Assembly (NCBI RefSeq): GCF_009192775.1 | Contig: NZ_VTFX01000006.1 | Coordinates: forward strand, 1-64,000 | Length of the DNA: 64,000 nt | From: Arthrobacter yangruifuii | GTDB lineage: Bacteria; Actinomycetota; Actinomycetes; Actinomycetales; Micrococcaceae | Direction of reading: 5' to 3' | Shown here: in pieces, positions 1-7,985 of the stretch | Layout of the letters: each line of letters starts with the position of its first letter | How positions within the stretch are numbered: position 1 is the first letter of the stretch | The notes under the pieces: model-generated | Database searches by the model: none | Seen by the model: only the letters and a program-made list of their open reading frames with translations | Told to the model about the DNA's origin: nothing | Made by a program: the position numbers and the translations under genes

Positions 1-57
1 GGACTAAAGACCCGTGAAGCTGACCGGTACTAATAGGCCGATAACTTACACCACACC
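1..57 (+). rRNA. rrl: 23S ribosomal RNA, 3' end (partial)
   Basis: The first bases carry the conserved 3'-terminal segment of bacterial 23S rRNA, including the block around GACCGGTACTAATAGG. The rest of the gene lies upstream of the window. The exact 3' end is estimated because the 5' partner strand of the terminal helix is not in view. A spacer of about 260 bases with no gene follows before the 5S gene, as in a normal 16S-23S-5S operon on the plus strand. Confidence 0.9.
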
Positions 58-316
58 AGCACCTGGACGGACACGACTTCAAACGGTCCGTCAAAGTATA
101 AAGGGTGCTGTGATCATGCTGCTTGCGTCCACTATGTGGTTCCCGGACAACAACCCGTTGTTGGCCTGGAACACGAACCGTGTCCCCCTTGTCCGGGGGG
201 CGGGTTCACAACTTTTACCGCACTGCCGGCACCTCTTTTGGGGGGTCGGGACGTGTTGTAACCATTGTTTTCCCCACGCATACCCGGGTTTTTGGGTGTG
301 TGGTGCGGGTGGAAGG

Positions 317-435
317 GTTACGGCGGTCATAGCGTGGGGGAAACGCCCGGTCCCATTCCGAACCCGGAAGCTAAGACCCACAGCGCCGATGGTACTGCAT
401 CCGGGAGGATGTGGGAGAGTAGGTCACCGCCGGAC
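317..435 (+). rRNA. rrf: 5S ribosomal RNA (copy 1, rRNA operon)
   Basis: A 119-base sequence begins GTTACGGCGGTCATAGCG and contains the conserved CCCGGTCCCATTCCGAACC loop and the GGGAGAGTAGGTCACCGCC 3' arm. It lies about 260 bases after the 23S end in the same orientation and is the ordinary 5S gene of this rRNA operon. A strong hairpin terminator follows. An essentially identical second copy lies at 2178-2296. Confidence 0.97.
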
Positions 436-450
436 AATTTTTGTTGAGAG

Positions 451-490
451 GGTCAGGCCCCGCACCATGTGTGCGGGGCCTGACCTGTTT
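451..490 (+). terminator. rRNA operon terminator
   Basis: A perfect 15-bp stem (GGTCAGGCCCCGCAC at 451-465 with its complement at 471-485) encloses a 5-base loop and is followed by a short T-rich stretch. It starts 16 bases after 5S copy 1, so it most likely ends the rRNA operon transcript. Confidence 0.9.
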
Positions 491-591
491 AACCCGCACT
501 GTTCTTCTACCCGCAGTGGGGGAGGGAAGGGCCGGCGTCGGCTCCAGGCCAAGAGAACCCGGAGCATAGGCCCACGGCATGAGAATCCTCA

Positions 592-1473
592 CTACCTGCC
601 GAAACCGTCCAGGTCTGCGATGTCCTGCCCGGAGAGCACCACTGCTGCCCCGGCAATGTTGTCGAGAAGGTGTGCTTGGGAAGACGTTCCGGGGATCAGG
701 AGGATGTTCGGGGAACGCTGCAGTAGCCAGGCCAGCGCGACCGACAGCGGAGATGCGCCTGCGCCGGCGGCCACCCGGGAGAGGGTTTCGGACTGCAGCG
801 GTGTGAACCCGCCCAGTGGAAAGAACGGAACGTAGGCGATCTGCTCTCCGGCAAGCCGGCTGATGAGGGCGTCGTCGTGCCGGTGGGCAACGTTATACAT
901 ATTCTGGACGCAGACAATGCGGGCAATACCCTGAGCCTCGGCAACCTGCCCATCCGTGACGTTGCTGAGCCCGAGGTCGCGGATGAGTCCCTCCTGCTGG
1001 AGCTCGAGCAAGGTCTGGACCGGCTCGGCCAGGGATCCCGACCGGGGACTGGCGGCGTCACCCATCCGCAGATTAACCAGGTCCAGTCGCTCCACGCCAA
1101 GGGTCCGAAGGTTGTCGTGCACTTGCCGGCGCAGAGCCGACGGTTCCCGCGCCGTCGGCCATCCGCCCTGTGCATCACGCTCCGCCCCCACCTTGGTGGC
1201 GATGACCAGGGACTCCGGATAGGGATGGAGGGCTTCATGGATCAGCTGATTCGTGTAGTGCGGTCCGTAGGCGTCACTGGTATCGATGTGGGTAATGCCC
1301 AGATCGACGGCCTCACGCAGGACGGCCAGGGCTCCGGCGCGGTCAGCAGGCGGTCCCATCACCCCGGGGCCCGCCAACTGCATGGCGCCGTACCCGAAGC
1401 GGGAAACGGTTCGGGCCCCCAAAGCCCAGTCTCCGCCCGGCAGCAGGGTGGCGGGTGTTGTGGATGTATTCAT
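592..1473 (-). CDS. Aldo/keto reductase (YdbC/PdxI-like)
   Basis: This 293-residue protein is a soluble NADPH-dependent TIM-barrel oxidoreductase. Visible family features are the N-terminal RFGYGAMQLAG strand, the catalytic Asp/Tyr region HIDTSDAYGP, the catalytic Lys in VIATKVG and a C-terminal cofactor region LIPGTSS. The position that is His in many aldo/keto reductases reads DLVNLR, an Asn substitution also known from the E. coli YdbC (PdxI) group, so pyridoxal or another small carbonyl compound could be the substrate. The ATG is preceded by GAAAGG. The gene is transcribed away from the HxlR regulator at 1594, which probably controls it. The exact substrate is unknown. Confidence 0.88.
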   Translation of the reverse strand: MNTSTTPATLLPGGDWALGARTVSRFGYGAMQLAGPGVMGPPADRAGALAVLREAVDLGITHIDTSDAYGPHYTNQLIHEALHPYPESLVIATKVGAERDAQGGWPTAREPSALRRQVHDNLRTLGVERLDLVNLRMGDAASPRSGSLAEPVQTLLELQQEGLIRDLGLSNVTDGQVAEAQGIARIVCVQNMYNVAHRHDDALISRLAGEQIAYVPFFPLGGFTPLQSETLSRVAAGAGASPLSVALAWLLQRSPNILLIPGTSSQAHLLDNIAGAAVVLSGQDIADLDGFGR

Positions 1474-1551
1474 GATGCGCCTTTCACGAGGGAGTGGTGC
1501 TTCGGCTAGTCCTGCACCAGTATTGGAGAGCTGCTTCCTGCTGGGAAGTAG

Positions 1552-1565
1552 GCACTTTAAAGTGC
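1552..1565. promoter_or_regulatory. Palindromic operator candidate (HxlR)
   Basis: A perfect 14-bp palindrome, GCACTTTAAAGTGC, lies in the 120-base gap between the divergent reductase and HxlR genes, 28 bases before the HxlR start. HxlR/MarR-like dimers bind such palindromes in divergent promoter regions. The site could regulate both genes. Binding is inferred. Confidence 0.6.
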
Positions 1566-1593
1566 GTACCCGCCACTCAGGAAAAGAGGAGCC

Positions 1594-2109
1594 GTGACTT
1601 CAGCGAATTCCACCGGGCGGGCTGAGGCCGCCGCAAACTTCAACGCGTTCCTCGCTGTGTGCCCCAGCCGCCAACTCCTGGACCGGATATCGAATAAATG
1701 GGTGGTGCTGGTGCTCTGCGCCCTCGCCGGGGACACAGCCGGGACCACAGCCGGGAACACTGCCGGGGACACTGCCGGGAATGCGGCCGTCGGTTCCGCC
1801 TCCCCGGCCGGAGGCATGGCAATGCGGTACTCGGCCCTCTCCAGAATGCTGGCAGGCGTCAGCCAGAAGATGCTCACCCAGACCCTGCGTTCACTGGAGC
1901 GCGACGGGCTCCTGACCCGCACCGTAACGCCGACCGTACCGGTCACGGTGTCCTATGAGCTGACGGAACTGGGCCGTTCCCTGTACAACGTGGTGCAGGG
2001 CCTGCGGTACTGGGCGCAGGAGAATATGGGTGAAGTGGCCGCCCACCGCCAAAAGTACGACGACGGCGCGGACGGTGGTCAAAAGTCCTCGCAGTACGCG
2101 GTAGAATAG
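1594..2109 (+). CDS. HxlR-family transcriptional regulator with repeat insertion
   Basis: This 171-residue winged-helix regulator shows the HxlR hallmarks: an N-terminal CPSRQLLDRISNKWVVLVL helix and, further on, VSQKMLTQTLRSLERDGLLTR (recognition helix), then a wing ending in YELTELGRSL. GTG is the start, supported by GAGGAG just upstream. The usual compact loop between the first helices carries about 30 extra residues made of Gly-X-Thr-Ala repeats encoded by 12-base DNA units (1729-1788). That makes the protein longer than the usual ~110-140 residues. It is probably the regulator of the divergent aldo/keto reductase. Confidence 0.88.
   Translation: MTSANSTGRAEAAANFNAFLAVCPSRQLLDRISNKWVVLVLCALAGDTAGTTAGNTAGDTAGNAAVGSASPAGGMAMRYSALSRMLAGVSQKMLTQTLRSLERDGLLTRTVTPTVPVTVSYELTELGRSLYNVVQGLRYWAQENMGEVAAHRQKYDDGADGGQKSSQYAVE
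1729..1788 (+). repeat. Five 12-bp tandem repeats inside HxlR gene
   Basis: Five consecutive 12-base units of consensus GGGRACACWGCC encode GDTA, GTTA, GNTA, GDTA and GNAA. The unit length is a multiple of three, so copy-number changes would keep the reading frame. The insertion lies between the helices that flank the start of the DNA-binding fold. Confidence 0.9.
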
Positions 2110-2177
2110 AAGAGCAGAAACCCGAAAGGGCAGCCTGTAACCGAAGATTTCCCGCCGCGAGAGCAGCCGGGGCAAGG

Positions 2178-2296
2178 GTTACGGCGGTCATAGCGTGGGG
2201 GAAACGCCCGGTCCCATTCCGAACCCGGAAGCTAAGACCCACAGCGCCGATGGTACTGCATCCGGGAGGATGTGGGAGAGTAGGTCACCGCCGGAC
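2178..2296 (+). rRNA. rrf: 5S ribosomal RNA (copy 2, orphan)
   Basis: This is a full-length second 5S gene, apparently identical to copy 1 over all 119 bases. The flanks differ apart from about five bases upstream. No 16S or 23S gene is adjacent. It starts 69 bases after the HxlR stop codon on the same strand, so it may be transcribed from its own promoter or by read-through. It has its own hairpin terminator with a sequence different from that of copy 1. Confidence 0.96.
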
Positions 2297-2306
2297 ATAC
2301 GTTGAC

Positions 2307-2346
2307 GATAAGGATCCGCACAAAGATGTGCGGGTCCTTATCCGTT
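2307..2346 (+). terminator. Terminator of orphan 5S gene
   Basis: A 15-bp stem, GATAAGGATCCGCAC with GTGCGGGTCCTTATC (one G-T pair), and a 6-base loop are followed by CCGTTT. It starts 10 bases after 5S copy 2. Confidence 0.85.
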
Positions 2347-2396
2347 TAAGCGCTCCCGATCCTGACCCGGGGGTGGGAACAGGACACACTGGTCCC

Positions 2397-3038
2397 GTGT
2401 CGGGAAACAGTGAACACTCCCCGCGTCGGGTGGACTCCGGGCCTGATCTGGAACGCACCATGTTCTTCAGCGACGCGGTTTTTGCCATCGCCATGACCTT
2501 GGTGGCTGTGGATATCAAGGTTCCTGAGGTGCCGGCCGGCCAGCTGGGACAAGCCGTCGCCGAGCAGCTTCCGGAGTTTGCAGCCTACGTTTTGTCCTTT
2601 GCCGTGACTGCTGCCTACTGGCTGAACCACCACCGGCTCTTCCGCCTGCTGAGGGGCTTCACGGGCCGGCTGCAGCAGTTGAACCTGGTCCTGCTGCTCT
2701 TTGTGGCACTGCTGGGGTATGCCACGGATATGCTGGCCTTCTACGGGGACCAGGTGCTCGGCGTCGTGATTTACGCAGCGGCACTGGGATTGATCGGTAC
2801 GGCCAATACGGGTTTGTGGATCTACTGCCGGCACGCCCGCCTGTTCGCCGCCGACGTCGATCCCCGGCTGCCCGCCTATGCCACGGTCCGTGCCCCGGTC
2901 ACTCCCGCCGTGTTCTTCGCCTCCATTCCCGTGGCGTTCCTCTTCGGTCCGCAGGCAGCCATCCTGTCCTGGCTGGCCATCATTATCATCAGCTCCCTGC
3001 TGCATATTGCGGGAAGGCAGCACGCCGGGGCGGAGTGA
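2397..3038 (+). CDS. TMEM175/DUF1211-family membrane protein
   Basis: This integral membrane protein of about 213 residues has six predicted transmembrane segments. The first helix carries the family signature R-x-x-F-F-S-D-A-V-F-A-I-A, which in TMEM175 homologues lines a potassium-selective pore. The reading frame stays open back into the orphan 5S gene, so an upstream start is not credible. I chose GTG at 2397 (SGNSEHSPRR follows); GTG at 2373 is an alternative. Neither has a perfect ribosome binding site. A K+ channel or leak function is inferred from the family. Confidence 0.8.
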   Translation: MSGNSEHSPRRVDSGPDLERTMFFSDAVFAIAMTLVAVDIKVPEVPAGQLGQAVAEQLPEFAAYVLSFAVTAAYWLNHHRLFRLLRGFTGRLQQLNLVLLLFVALLGYATDMLAFYGDQVLGVVIYAAALGLIGTANTGLWIYCRHARLFAADVDPRLPAYATVRAPVTPAVFFASIPVAFLFGPQAAILSWLAIIIISSLLHIAGRQHAGAE

Positions 3039-3142
3039 GCCGGGCCGCTGTGGACCGGATCCAAAAAGCCCCTGGATTGCCCGATTCGTTGGTTTGGCCC
3101 TGCGTCGGGTAGTCTTATATCTGCTTCTTCGGGAGCAAGCCT

Positions 3143-3230
3143 GGAGGATTCGCCTAGCGGCCTATGGCGCACGCCTGGAACGCGTGTTGGGTTAACGCCC
3201 TCGGGGGTTCAAATCCCCCATCCTCCGCCA
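3143..3230 (+). tRNA. tRNA-Ser (anticodon GGA)
   Basis: An 88-base cloverleaf has acceptor arms GGAGGAT/ATCCTCC, anticodon stem CACGC/GCGTG with loop CTGGAAC (anticodon GGA), a long class II variable arm around TTGGGTTAACGCCC, and T arm GGGGGTTCAAATCCCCC. The 3' CCA is encoded. It reads UCC and UCU serine codons. Confidence 0.97.
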
Positions 3231-3231
3231 A

Positions 3232-3270
3232 AAAGAAACACCCCGGTCCTTTGGGCCGGGGTGTTTCTTT
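3232..3270. terminator. Bidirectional terminator after tRNA-Ser
   Basis: A perfect 15-bp stem, AAAGAAACACCCCGG with CCGGGGTGTTTCTTT, encloses a 9-base loop directly after the tRNA. A-rich and T-rich ends on both sides let it serve the tRNA (plus) and the ABC permease gene (minus), which ends at 3289. Confidence 0.88.
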
Positions 3271-3288
3271 GTCTTCGGGGTCCCGGTC

Positions 3289-5766
3289 TCACCCCTGTTT
3301 CTCCGCCCGAAGAGCCGCGTGCGTGGCCAGCGCCACCGAGCCGAACCCGATGGCAGCCGCTGCGCCCGCAATGGCCAGGTACACCCACGGCTGGATGGTC
3401 GGCAGCGGCAGCCCCGAAACGCTCACCGCGATGCCCATCAGCGGCGGTACCGCCAGGGCGGTGCCGAGGACGACGGCGGCCACCACCAGCAGCAGCGATT
3501 CCGCCCCGGTCATCCGGCGCAGCTGCCGGTCCGATGCACCGAGGGAACGCAGCAGCATCAGCTCGGGCCGGCGCCGCGCGGTGGCCATCACCAGCGAGTT
3601 CACCACGGACAGGCCCACGTAGCCCAGCAGCACCAGCATCGCCACGATGTTGACCCAGGATTCCGCCTGCCGTTCCGCAGCGCCCGCAGCACCGGCGGCG
3701 TCCCGGTCCACCGGGGAAAGGCCCAGCTCTGCCAGCTGCCCGGCGACCTCGGTGCCGTCAGCGCCGTCGGCGGCGCTCACCAGGAGATAGTCGTTCAGTC
3801 CCGCGGTGGTGTGCTGGAGCAGGGTCTCATTGGCCACCGTCACGTCACCGAACCCCAGCCCCCGGGAATAGGTAGCCACCACGACGGCGGAAGTTCCGGT
3901 TCCGTCGCCGTAGTGGAAGGCGAACCGGTCACCCACGCCGACGCCGGATTCCCGGGCCAGGTTCACGCTCAGGGCCACGGTCTCCGGATCGGACAGCCGG
4001 TGCAGGCTGCCTTCGCTCACGCCCAGGTCCAGGGTGGAGTCCAGGTTCTCCGGATCCACCCCCTGGATGCCGTAGGACTCCAGGCCGTCCTCGGTGCCCA
4101 GGAACCGCAGGTCGGCCAGGACCGCGGAATGGGCCACGGGTGTGGCGGTATCCACGGCGGGCAGGCCCGAGACCTCGTCGGCCAGGTCTGCGGAGATTCC
4201 GGCGCCCGGTGCGCTGACCATATAGTCGGCCACCATGCCGTCGCGGGACTGCCGGTCCGCTTCCGTCTCCACCGTGGTGGGCATAAACAACTGCACCGAG
4301 CCCAGGGCGATGGCCAGGGCCAGGGGAATGATGCCTCCGGCCAGCCGCCGGGGGAAGGCGGAGGCGTTGGCTTCGGCCAGGGCCAGGGACGCGGAGGGGC
4401 TGCGGCCCAGCAGAGGCCCCACCAGCAGGAGCACACCGGCGACAATCCACGGGCCCAGCATCCCTGCGGCAATGATCAGCAGCAGCACGCTGGAAGCGGC
4501 AACCGCCAGCCCGGCGGTGCCGGGAATGGCTACGGGAAGCATCGCTGCAACAATCCCCGCCGCCAGCAGGACCAAGCCGCCCAGCCGGCGGCCCCGGCCC
4601 AGCTGCGACTTCTCCGTGACGGCTTCACGCAGGGCCGTGGTGGGCGACATGCGAACGGTGCCGCGGGCCGACACCAGCGAGGCCCCTACCGCGGCGGCGA
4701 TGCTGAGGGCCACCGCAGCCAGTGCCGGCAGCGGACCGTAGGCCAGGGCGAAGTCCTCGGGAATGACGCCCCCCGCGGTGAACTGTGCGCCGAGGAAGTA
4801 CGCCAGCCCGAAGCCCGGCGCCACGCCCAGGACGGCAGCAGCACCGGAAACCAGCAGGACCTCGCGCACGATCATGCCCAGCGTCTGCCCGCTGCCGGCG
4901 CCCACGGCGCGCAGCATGGCGAATTCCCGGCGGCGGGCCAGGATGGACAGGGACAGGGTTCCGGCCGTCACGAACACGGCGGTCATCAGGGCCACCCCGG
5001 CCAGGGACCCGCTGAGCAGCAGCAATGTGGAGCGGGCAGCGGACCCGCCCAGGTTCTCCACGTCGCCGCGGCGGTCCCCGGTGTAGGTGACGACGCCGTC
5101 CACGCCGGCTTCGATGTCTGCAGCCAGTTCCTTAGGTGCCACGGACCCATCGGCAATTACGCCCACGGTGGCGAACGTATCGGCGTGCGGCCACAGGGCG
5201 GCGGCACCGGCGGAACTGAGGAACACCGCGGGGGAGCCCGAGGCCGTCTCTGCCTCCGCGATGCCGGAGACGGTGTATTCGGTAGGCTCGCCGCCGTAAG
5301 AGAGGACCAGCCGGTCACCGGGGGCGGCTCCGAAGGACCCGTCCACCACCACGTCCCTGGCGGCCCGGGGCTCCTCCCCGGACGCCAGTGTGTACGGTGC
5401 CAGCACGGCGGAGTCCCAGTCCGAGGCCGAAAGGCTCCGGCCGGCGTCGTCGGTCAGGGGAACAGTGACGGTGCCTACCGCCTGCTCCACCCCCGGCACC
5501 TCGGCTATGCGGGCCACCAGATCGGCAGGAAGCAGGACCCGCTCGGAGAGCGGAGCGTCCATGTCCTCCACGACGGGCAGGGACTGCGGGGCGCCCACCA
5601 CCACCTCGGCACCCTGCAGCCGTTCGGGGGCGGTGCCGCCGCGCAGGCCGGATTCAATCAGGACGCCCATGGCGGTGATCAGTGCAGCACACAGGAACAC
5701 GGCCACGAACACTCCGGCGAATCCGCCGCGGTGGTGCCGGATCGATTCTCTGGCGAAGGACCACAT
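3289..5766 (-). CDS. ABC transporter permease, FtsX/MacB type
   Basis: This 825-residue membrane protein has an N-terminal transmembrane helix, a large extracytoplasmic domain, a first FtsX core at roughly residues 250-390, a second extracellular domain and a C-terminal FtsX core with the typical ARRRPELMLLRSLGASDRQL stretch. The duplicated two-core layout is usual for actinobacterial exporters of this class. Its start lies two bases after the stop of the ATPase gene, so the two are co-translated as one operon. Proteins of this class expel antimicrobial peptides or lipids or work mechanically on lipoproteins. The substrate is unknown. Confidence 0.92.
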   Translation of the reverse strand: MWSFARESIRHHRGGFAGVFVAVFLCAALITAMGVLIESGLRGGTAPERLQGAEVVVGAPQSLPVVEDMDAPLSERVLLPADLVARIAEVPGVEQAVGTVTVPLTDDAGRSLSASDWDSAVLAPYTLASGEEPRAARDVVVDGSFGAAPGDRLVLSYGGEPTEYTVSGIAEAETASGSPAVFLSSAGAAALWPHADTFATVGVIADGSVAPKELAADIEAGVDGVVTYTGDRRGDVENLGGSAARSTLLLLSGSLAGVALMTAVFVTAGTLSLSILARRREFAMLRAVGAGSGQTLGMIVREVLLVSGAAAVLGVAPGFGLAYFLGAQFTAGGVIPEDFALAYGPLPALAAVALSIAAAVGASLVSARGTVRMSPTTALREAVTEKSQLGRGRRLGGLVLLAAGIVAAMLPVAIPGTAGLAVAASSVLLLIIAAGMLGPWIVAGVLLLVGPLLGRSPSASLALAEANASAFPRRLAGGIIPLALAIALGSVQLFMPTTVETEADRQSRDGMVADYMVSAPGAGISADLADEVSGLPAVDTATPVAHSAVLADLRFLGTEDGLESYGIQGVDPENLDSTLDLGVSEGSLHRLSDPETVALSVNLARESGVGVGDRFAFHYGDGTGTSAVVVATYSRGLGFGDVTVANETLLQHTTAGLNDYLLVSAADGADGTEVAGQLAELGLSPVDRDAAGAAGAAERQAESWVNIVAMLVLLGYVGLSVVNSLVMATARRRPELMLLRSLGASDRQLRRMTGAESLLLVVAAVVLGTALAVPPLMGIAVSVSGLPLPTIQPWVYLAIAGAAAAIGFGSVALATHAALRAEKQG

Positions 5767-5768
5767 GA

Positions 5769-6524
5769 TCAGCGCCCGCCCAGGTAGGCCACGTGGTCGG
5801 TGACGTCGCGGACGGTGGCGCCGGCCATACTGCCGTCCAGCTGCCCGTCCGCCAGGAAAATGACGGTGTCCGCGGAGACGGCGGCCACCGGATCATGGGT
5901 CACCATCACCACTGTCTGTCCCAGCTCCGCAACGGTCTGGCGCAGCAGGTCAAGGACCTGGCGGGCGGTGCCCGAGTCCAGGGCGCCGGTGGGCTCATCC
6001 GCGAAGACCGCTGCCGGCCGGGTGATCAGTGCCCGGGCAATGGCGGCCCGCTGCTGTTGGCCGCCGGAAAGTTCCTGCGGTTTCCGCTCGCCGAAACCGT
6101 CCAGTCCCACGGCTTCGAGCACGTAGCCGAGCCATGCCGTGTCTGTTTCGCGGCCGGCCAGCAGCAGGGGCAGGGTGACGTTGCGGGCCACGGTCAGCTG
6201 CGGCAGGAGGTTGTAGGACTGGAAGACAAACCCCACGTGGTCCCGGCGGAACCGGGTCAGGGCTTTGCCGCGCAGGCGGGAGATCTCCGTTGCGCCCAGA
6301 AACACCTCACCGCTGTCCGGGGCGTCCAGCCCGGCCGCGCACTGCAGCAGCGTGGACTTACCGGAACCGGAGGGCCCCATGACGGCGGTGAAGCTGCCCT
6401 GCGGAACGGCCAGGGAGATGTTCCGCAGGGCGGGCACGGCGGCGGGGCCGGAGCCGTAGCTTTTCGAGACGCCCCGCAGCTGCAGGGCTGCGGGGGCGGA
6501 GAATTCGTCGGCATCGGTAAACAT
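5769..6524 (-). CDS. ABC transporter ATP-binding protein, MacB/LolD type
   Basis: A 251-residue ATPase with Walker A GPSGSGKST, signature LSGGQQQR, Walker B VFADEPTGALDS and a downstream H-loop histidine in VTHDP. The frame extends upstream to 7517, but the ribosome binding site AAAGGA sits 8 bases before the ATG at 6524, and the longer frame overlaps the divergent histidine kinase gene. It partners the permease encoded just downstream. Divergent placement from a two-component system suggests that system controls its expression. Confidence 0.94.
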   Translation of the reverse strand: MFTDADEFSAPAALQLRGVSKSYGSGPAAVPALRNISLAVPQGSFTAVMGPSGSGKSTLLQCAAGLDAPDSGEVFLGATEISRLRGKALTRFRRDHVGFVFQSYNLLPQLTVARNVTLPLLLAGRETDTAWLGYVLEAVGLDGFGERKPQELSGGQQQRAAIARALITRPAAVFADEPTGALDSGTARQVLDLLRQTVAELGQTVVMVTHDPVAAVSADTVIFLADGQLDGSMAGATVRDVTDHVAYLGGR

Positions 6525-6619
6525 GGGGATCATCCTTTGATTCGGGCGGGCAAAGCTGACTGCCTTCGACGCTACGGATCGGGAAGACCGGTTCCGATAC
6601 AGCCAGGCGGCCGGTTGGG

Positions 6620-6637
6620 GGTATAGCTGGCTATACC
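6620..6637. promoter_or_regulatory. Inverted repeat between ABC operon and two-component system
   Basis: GGTATAGC and GCTATACC form a perfect 8-bp inverted repeat with a 2-base spacer in the 147-base divergent gap. It is a candidate binding site for the LuxR-type response regulator encoded at 7973. A second, imperfect dyad lies just upstream around 6577-6598. Confidence 0.55.
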
Positions 6638-6671
6638 GACACGGCCCGGCGGCTCCGGCATAATCAGGCAG

Positions 6672-7985
6672 GTGACTATCCGTGCCGGCCTCGAATCCCG
6701 CCTCCGGGATGCGCGTTTCCTGCTGCGCGAGGCCGGGCACTGGCCGGCGTCGCTGGGGGTGCTGGTGGCCGGAATAGTGCTGCTGCCCTTCCTGCCCCTG
6801 GGCGTGGGCCTGTACGCGGTGCCGCGCCTGCTGGGGACGCTGAACCGGCTGGCGGCCGGGGCACAGGGCCGGGCTGCAGCATTTACCTCTGCAGTGATCC
6901 CGTTTGACCGGCGCCGGCTTTCCGGCCGGCATTCCTTCGGCGAGCTGGCAGCTTTGGTGAGCGCCCCCGAGACCAAGCGCGATGCGGCCTGGCTGGGCTT
7001 CCACAGCGCCTTCGCCCTGCTGGCCGGTGTCCTGGCACTCGCCCTGCCCGTCGGCGGGGTCCTGTACATTCTCGTTGCCCCGTTCTGGCCCCTGTTCCCG
7101 GCGGACGCGCCGCTGGAGCTGACCCTGACCGTCCGCAGCTGGACCGACGCCGTCCTCACCATGCTTCTTGGCCTGGTGTATGTGGCGGCCGGGTGGCTGC
7201 TGCTGCCGTGGATGGCGCGGCGCGTCGGCTCGGCCACCCTCGCGATTCTCTCGCCGCGGCGCTACGCCGACCTGGCCCGCAGGATCTCCGAACTCTCCGC
7301 GGCCCGGGCCAGTGCGCTCGCCGCCCACGCCGCCGAGCTGCGCCGGATTGAGCGGGAACTGCACGACGGCGCGCAGAACCGGCTGGTTGGCGTCGTGATG
7401 ATGCTTGGGCTGGCGCAGCGTGCCGCGGAAACCGATCCCGCCGCCGCCGTGCCGTTTCTCGGCCGGGCCCAGGACGCCGCTTCCGAGGCCCTCGCCGGGC
7501 TGCGTGCCGCCGTGCATGACATCTACCCGCCCGTGCTGGATGAGCTTGGTCTGGGCGGAGCGGCGTCGGCCCTGACCAGCCGCTCATCCATTCCCTGCTC
7601 CCTGAATGTCACGGGCCTGCAGCGCGCCCCCGCAGCGGTGGAATCGGCCGCCTACTTTGTCCTCGCCGAAGCCCTCACCAACGCGGCCAAGCACTCCAAC
7701 GCGAGCCGGATCGACGTCGTGCTGCGGACGGAAGCGGCCGCACGGGAGGAGATCCTGGTGGTCCAGGTGGACGACGACGGCGACGGGGGCGCCCGGGTAG
7801 CCGACGCTCGAGTAGGCGATGCCCGGGCAGGCGATGACCTGGCTGCTGGATCCGACCGGGGCGGCTCGGGCACCGGCCTGGCCGGAATTGCCCGGCGGGC
7901 GGCGGCCTTCGGCGGCAAACTGATCCTGACTAGTCCGCCCGGCGGACCGACACACCTGCGAGTGGAGCTGCCATGCGCCTTCTGA
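6672..7985 (+). CDS. Sensor histidine kinase (NarL/DesK class)
   Basis: A 437-residue kinase with about four transmembrane segments in the first 180 residues. The HisKA_3 dimerisation helix carries RIERELHDGAQNR with phospho-acceptor His231. The HATPase domain has an N-box AEALTNAAKHS and a G-box GSGTGLAGIARR. A low-complexity acidic linker (VADARVGDARAGDD) interrupts the ATPase domain. The start is GTG at 6672. The stop overlaps the start of the response regulator by 13 bases, so the pair is translationally coupled. The short extracellular loops suggest sensing within the membrane, as in cell-envelope stress systems placed next to ABC exporters. Confidence 0.92.
   Translation: MTIRAGLESRLRDARFLLREAGHWPASLGVLVAGIVLLPFLPLGVGLYAVPRLLGTLNRLAAGAQGRAAAFTSAVIPFDRRRLSGRHSFGELAALVSAPETKRDAAWLGFHSAFALLAGVLALALPVGGVLYILVAPFWPLFPADAPLELTLTVRSWTDAVLTMLLGLVYVAAGWLLLPWMARRVGSATLAILSPRRYADLARRISELSAARASALAAHAAELRRIERELHDGAQNRLVGVVMMLGLAQRAAETDPAAAVPFLGRAQDAASEALAGLRAAVHDIYPPVLDELGLGGAASALTSRSSIPCSLNVTGLQRAPAAVESAAYFVLAEALTNAAKHSNASRIDVVLRTEAAAREEILVVQVDDDGDGGARVADARVGDARAGDDLAAGSDRGGSGTGLAGIARRAAAFGGKLILTSPPGGPTHLRVELPCAF

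Noticed and set aside
14-835. Open frame running through 23S end, spacer, 5S and terminator
   Set aside because: It overlaps rRNA and a terminator hairpin, and the translation has no protein-like pattern.
3164-3622. Frame starting inside tRNA-Ser
   Set aside because: It starts in the tRNA, crosses a terminator and runs antisense to the permease gene.
3319-5787. Very long open frame on the plus strand opposite the ABC permease gene
   Set aside because: It is the GC-rich antisense shadow of a well-supported FtsX-type gene; the translation is rich in Gln, Gly and His with no domain.
5769-7517. Long N-terminal extension of the ABC ATPase
   Set aside because: The extension is antisense to the histidine kinase gene; a good ribosome binding site marks the ATG at 6524.
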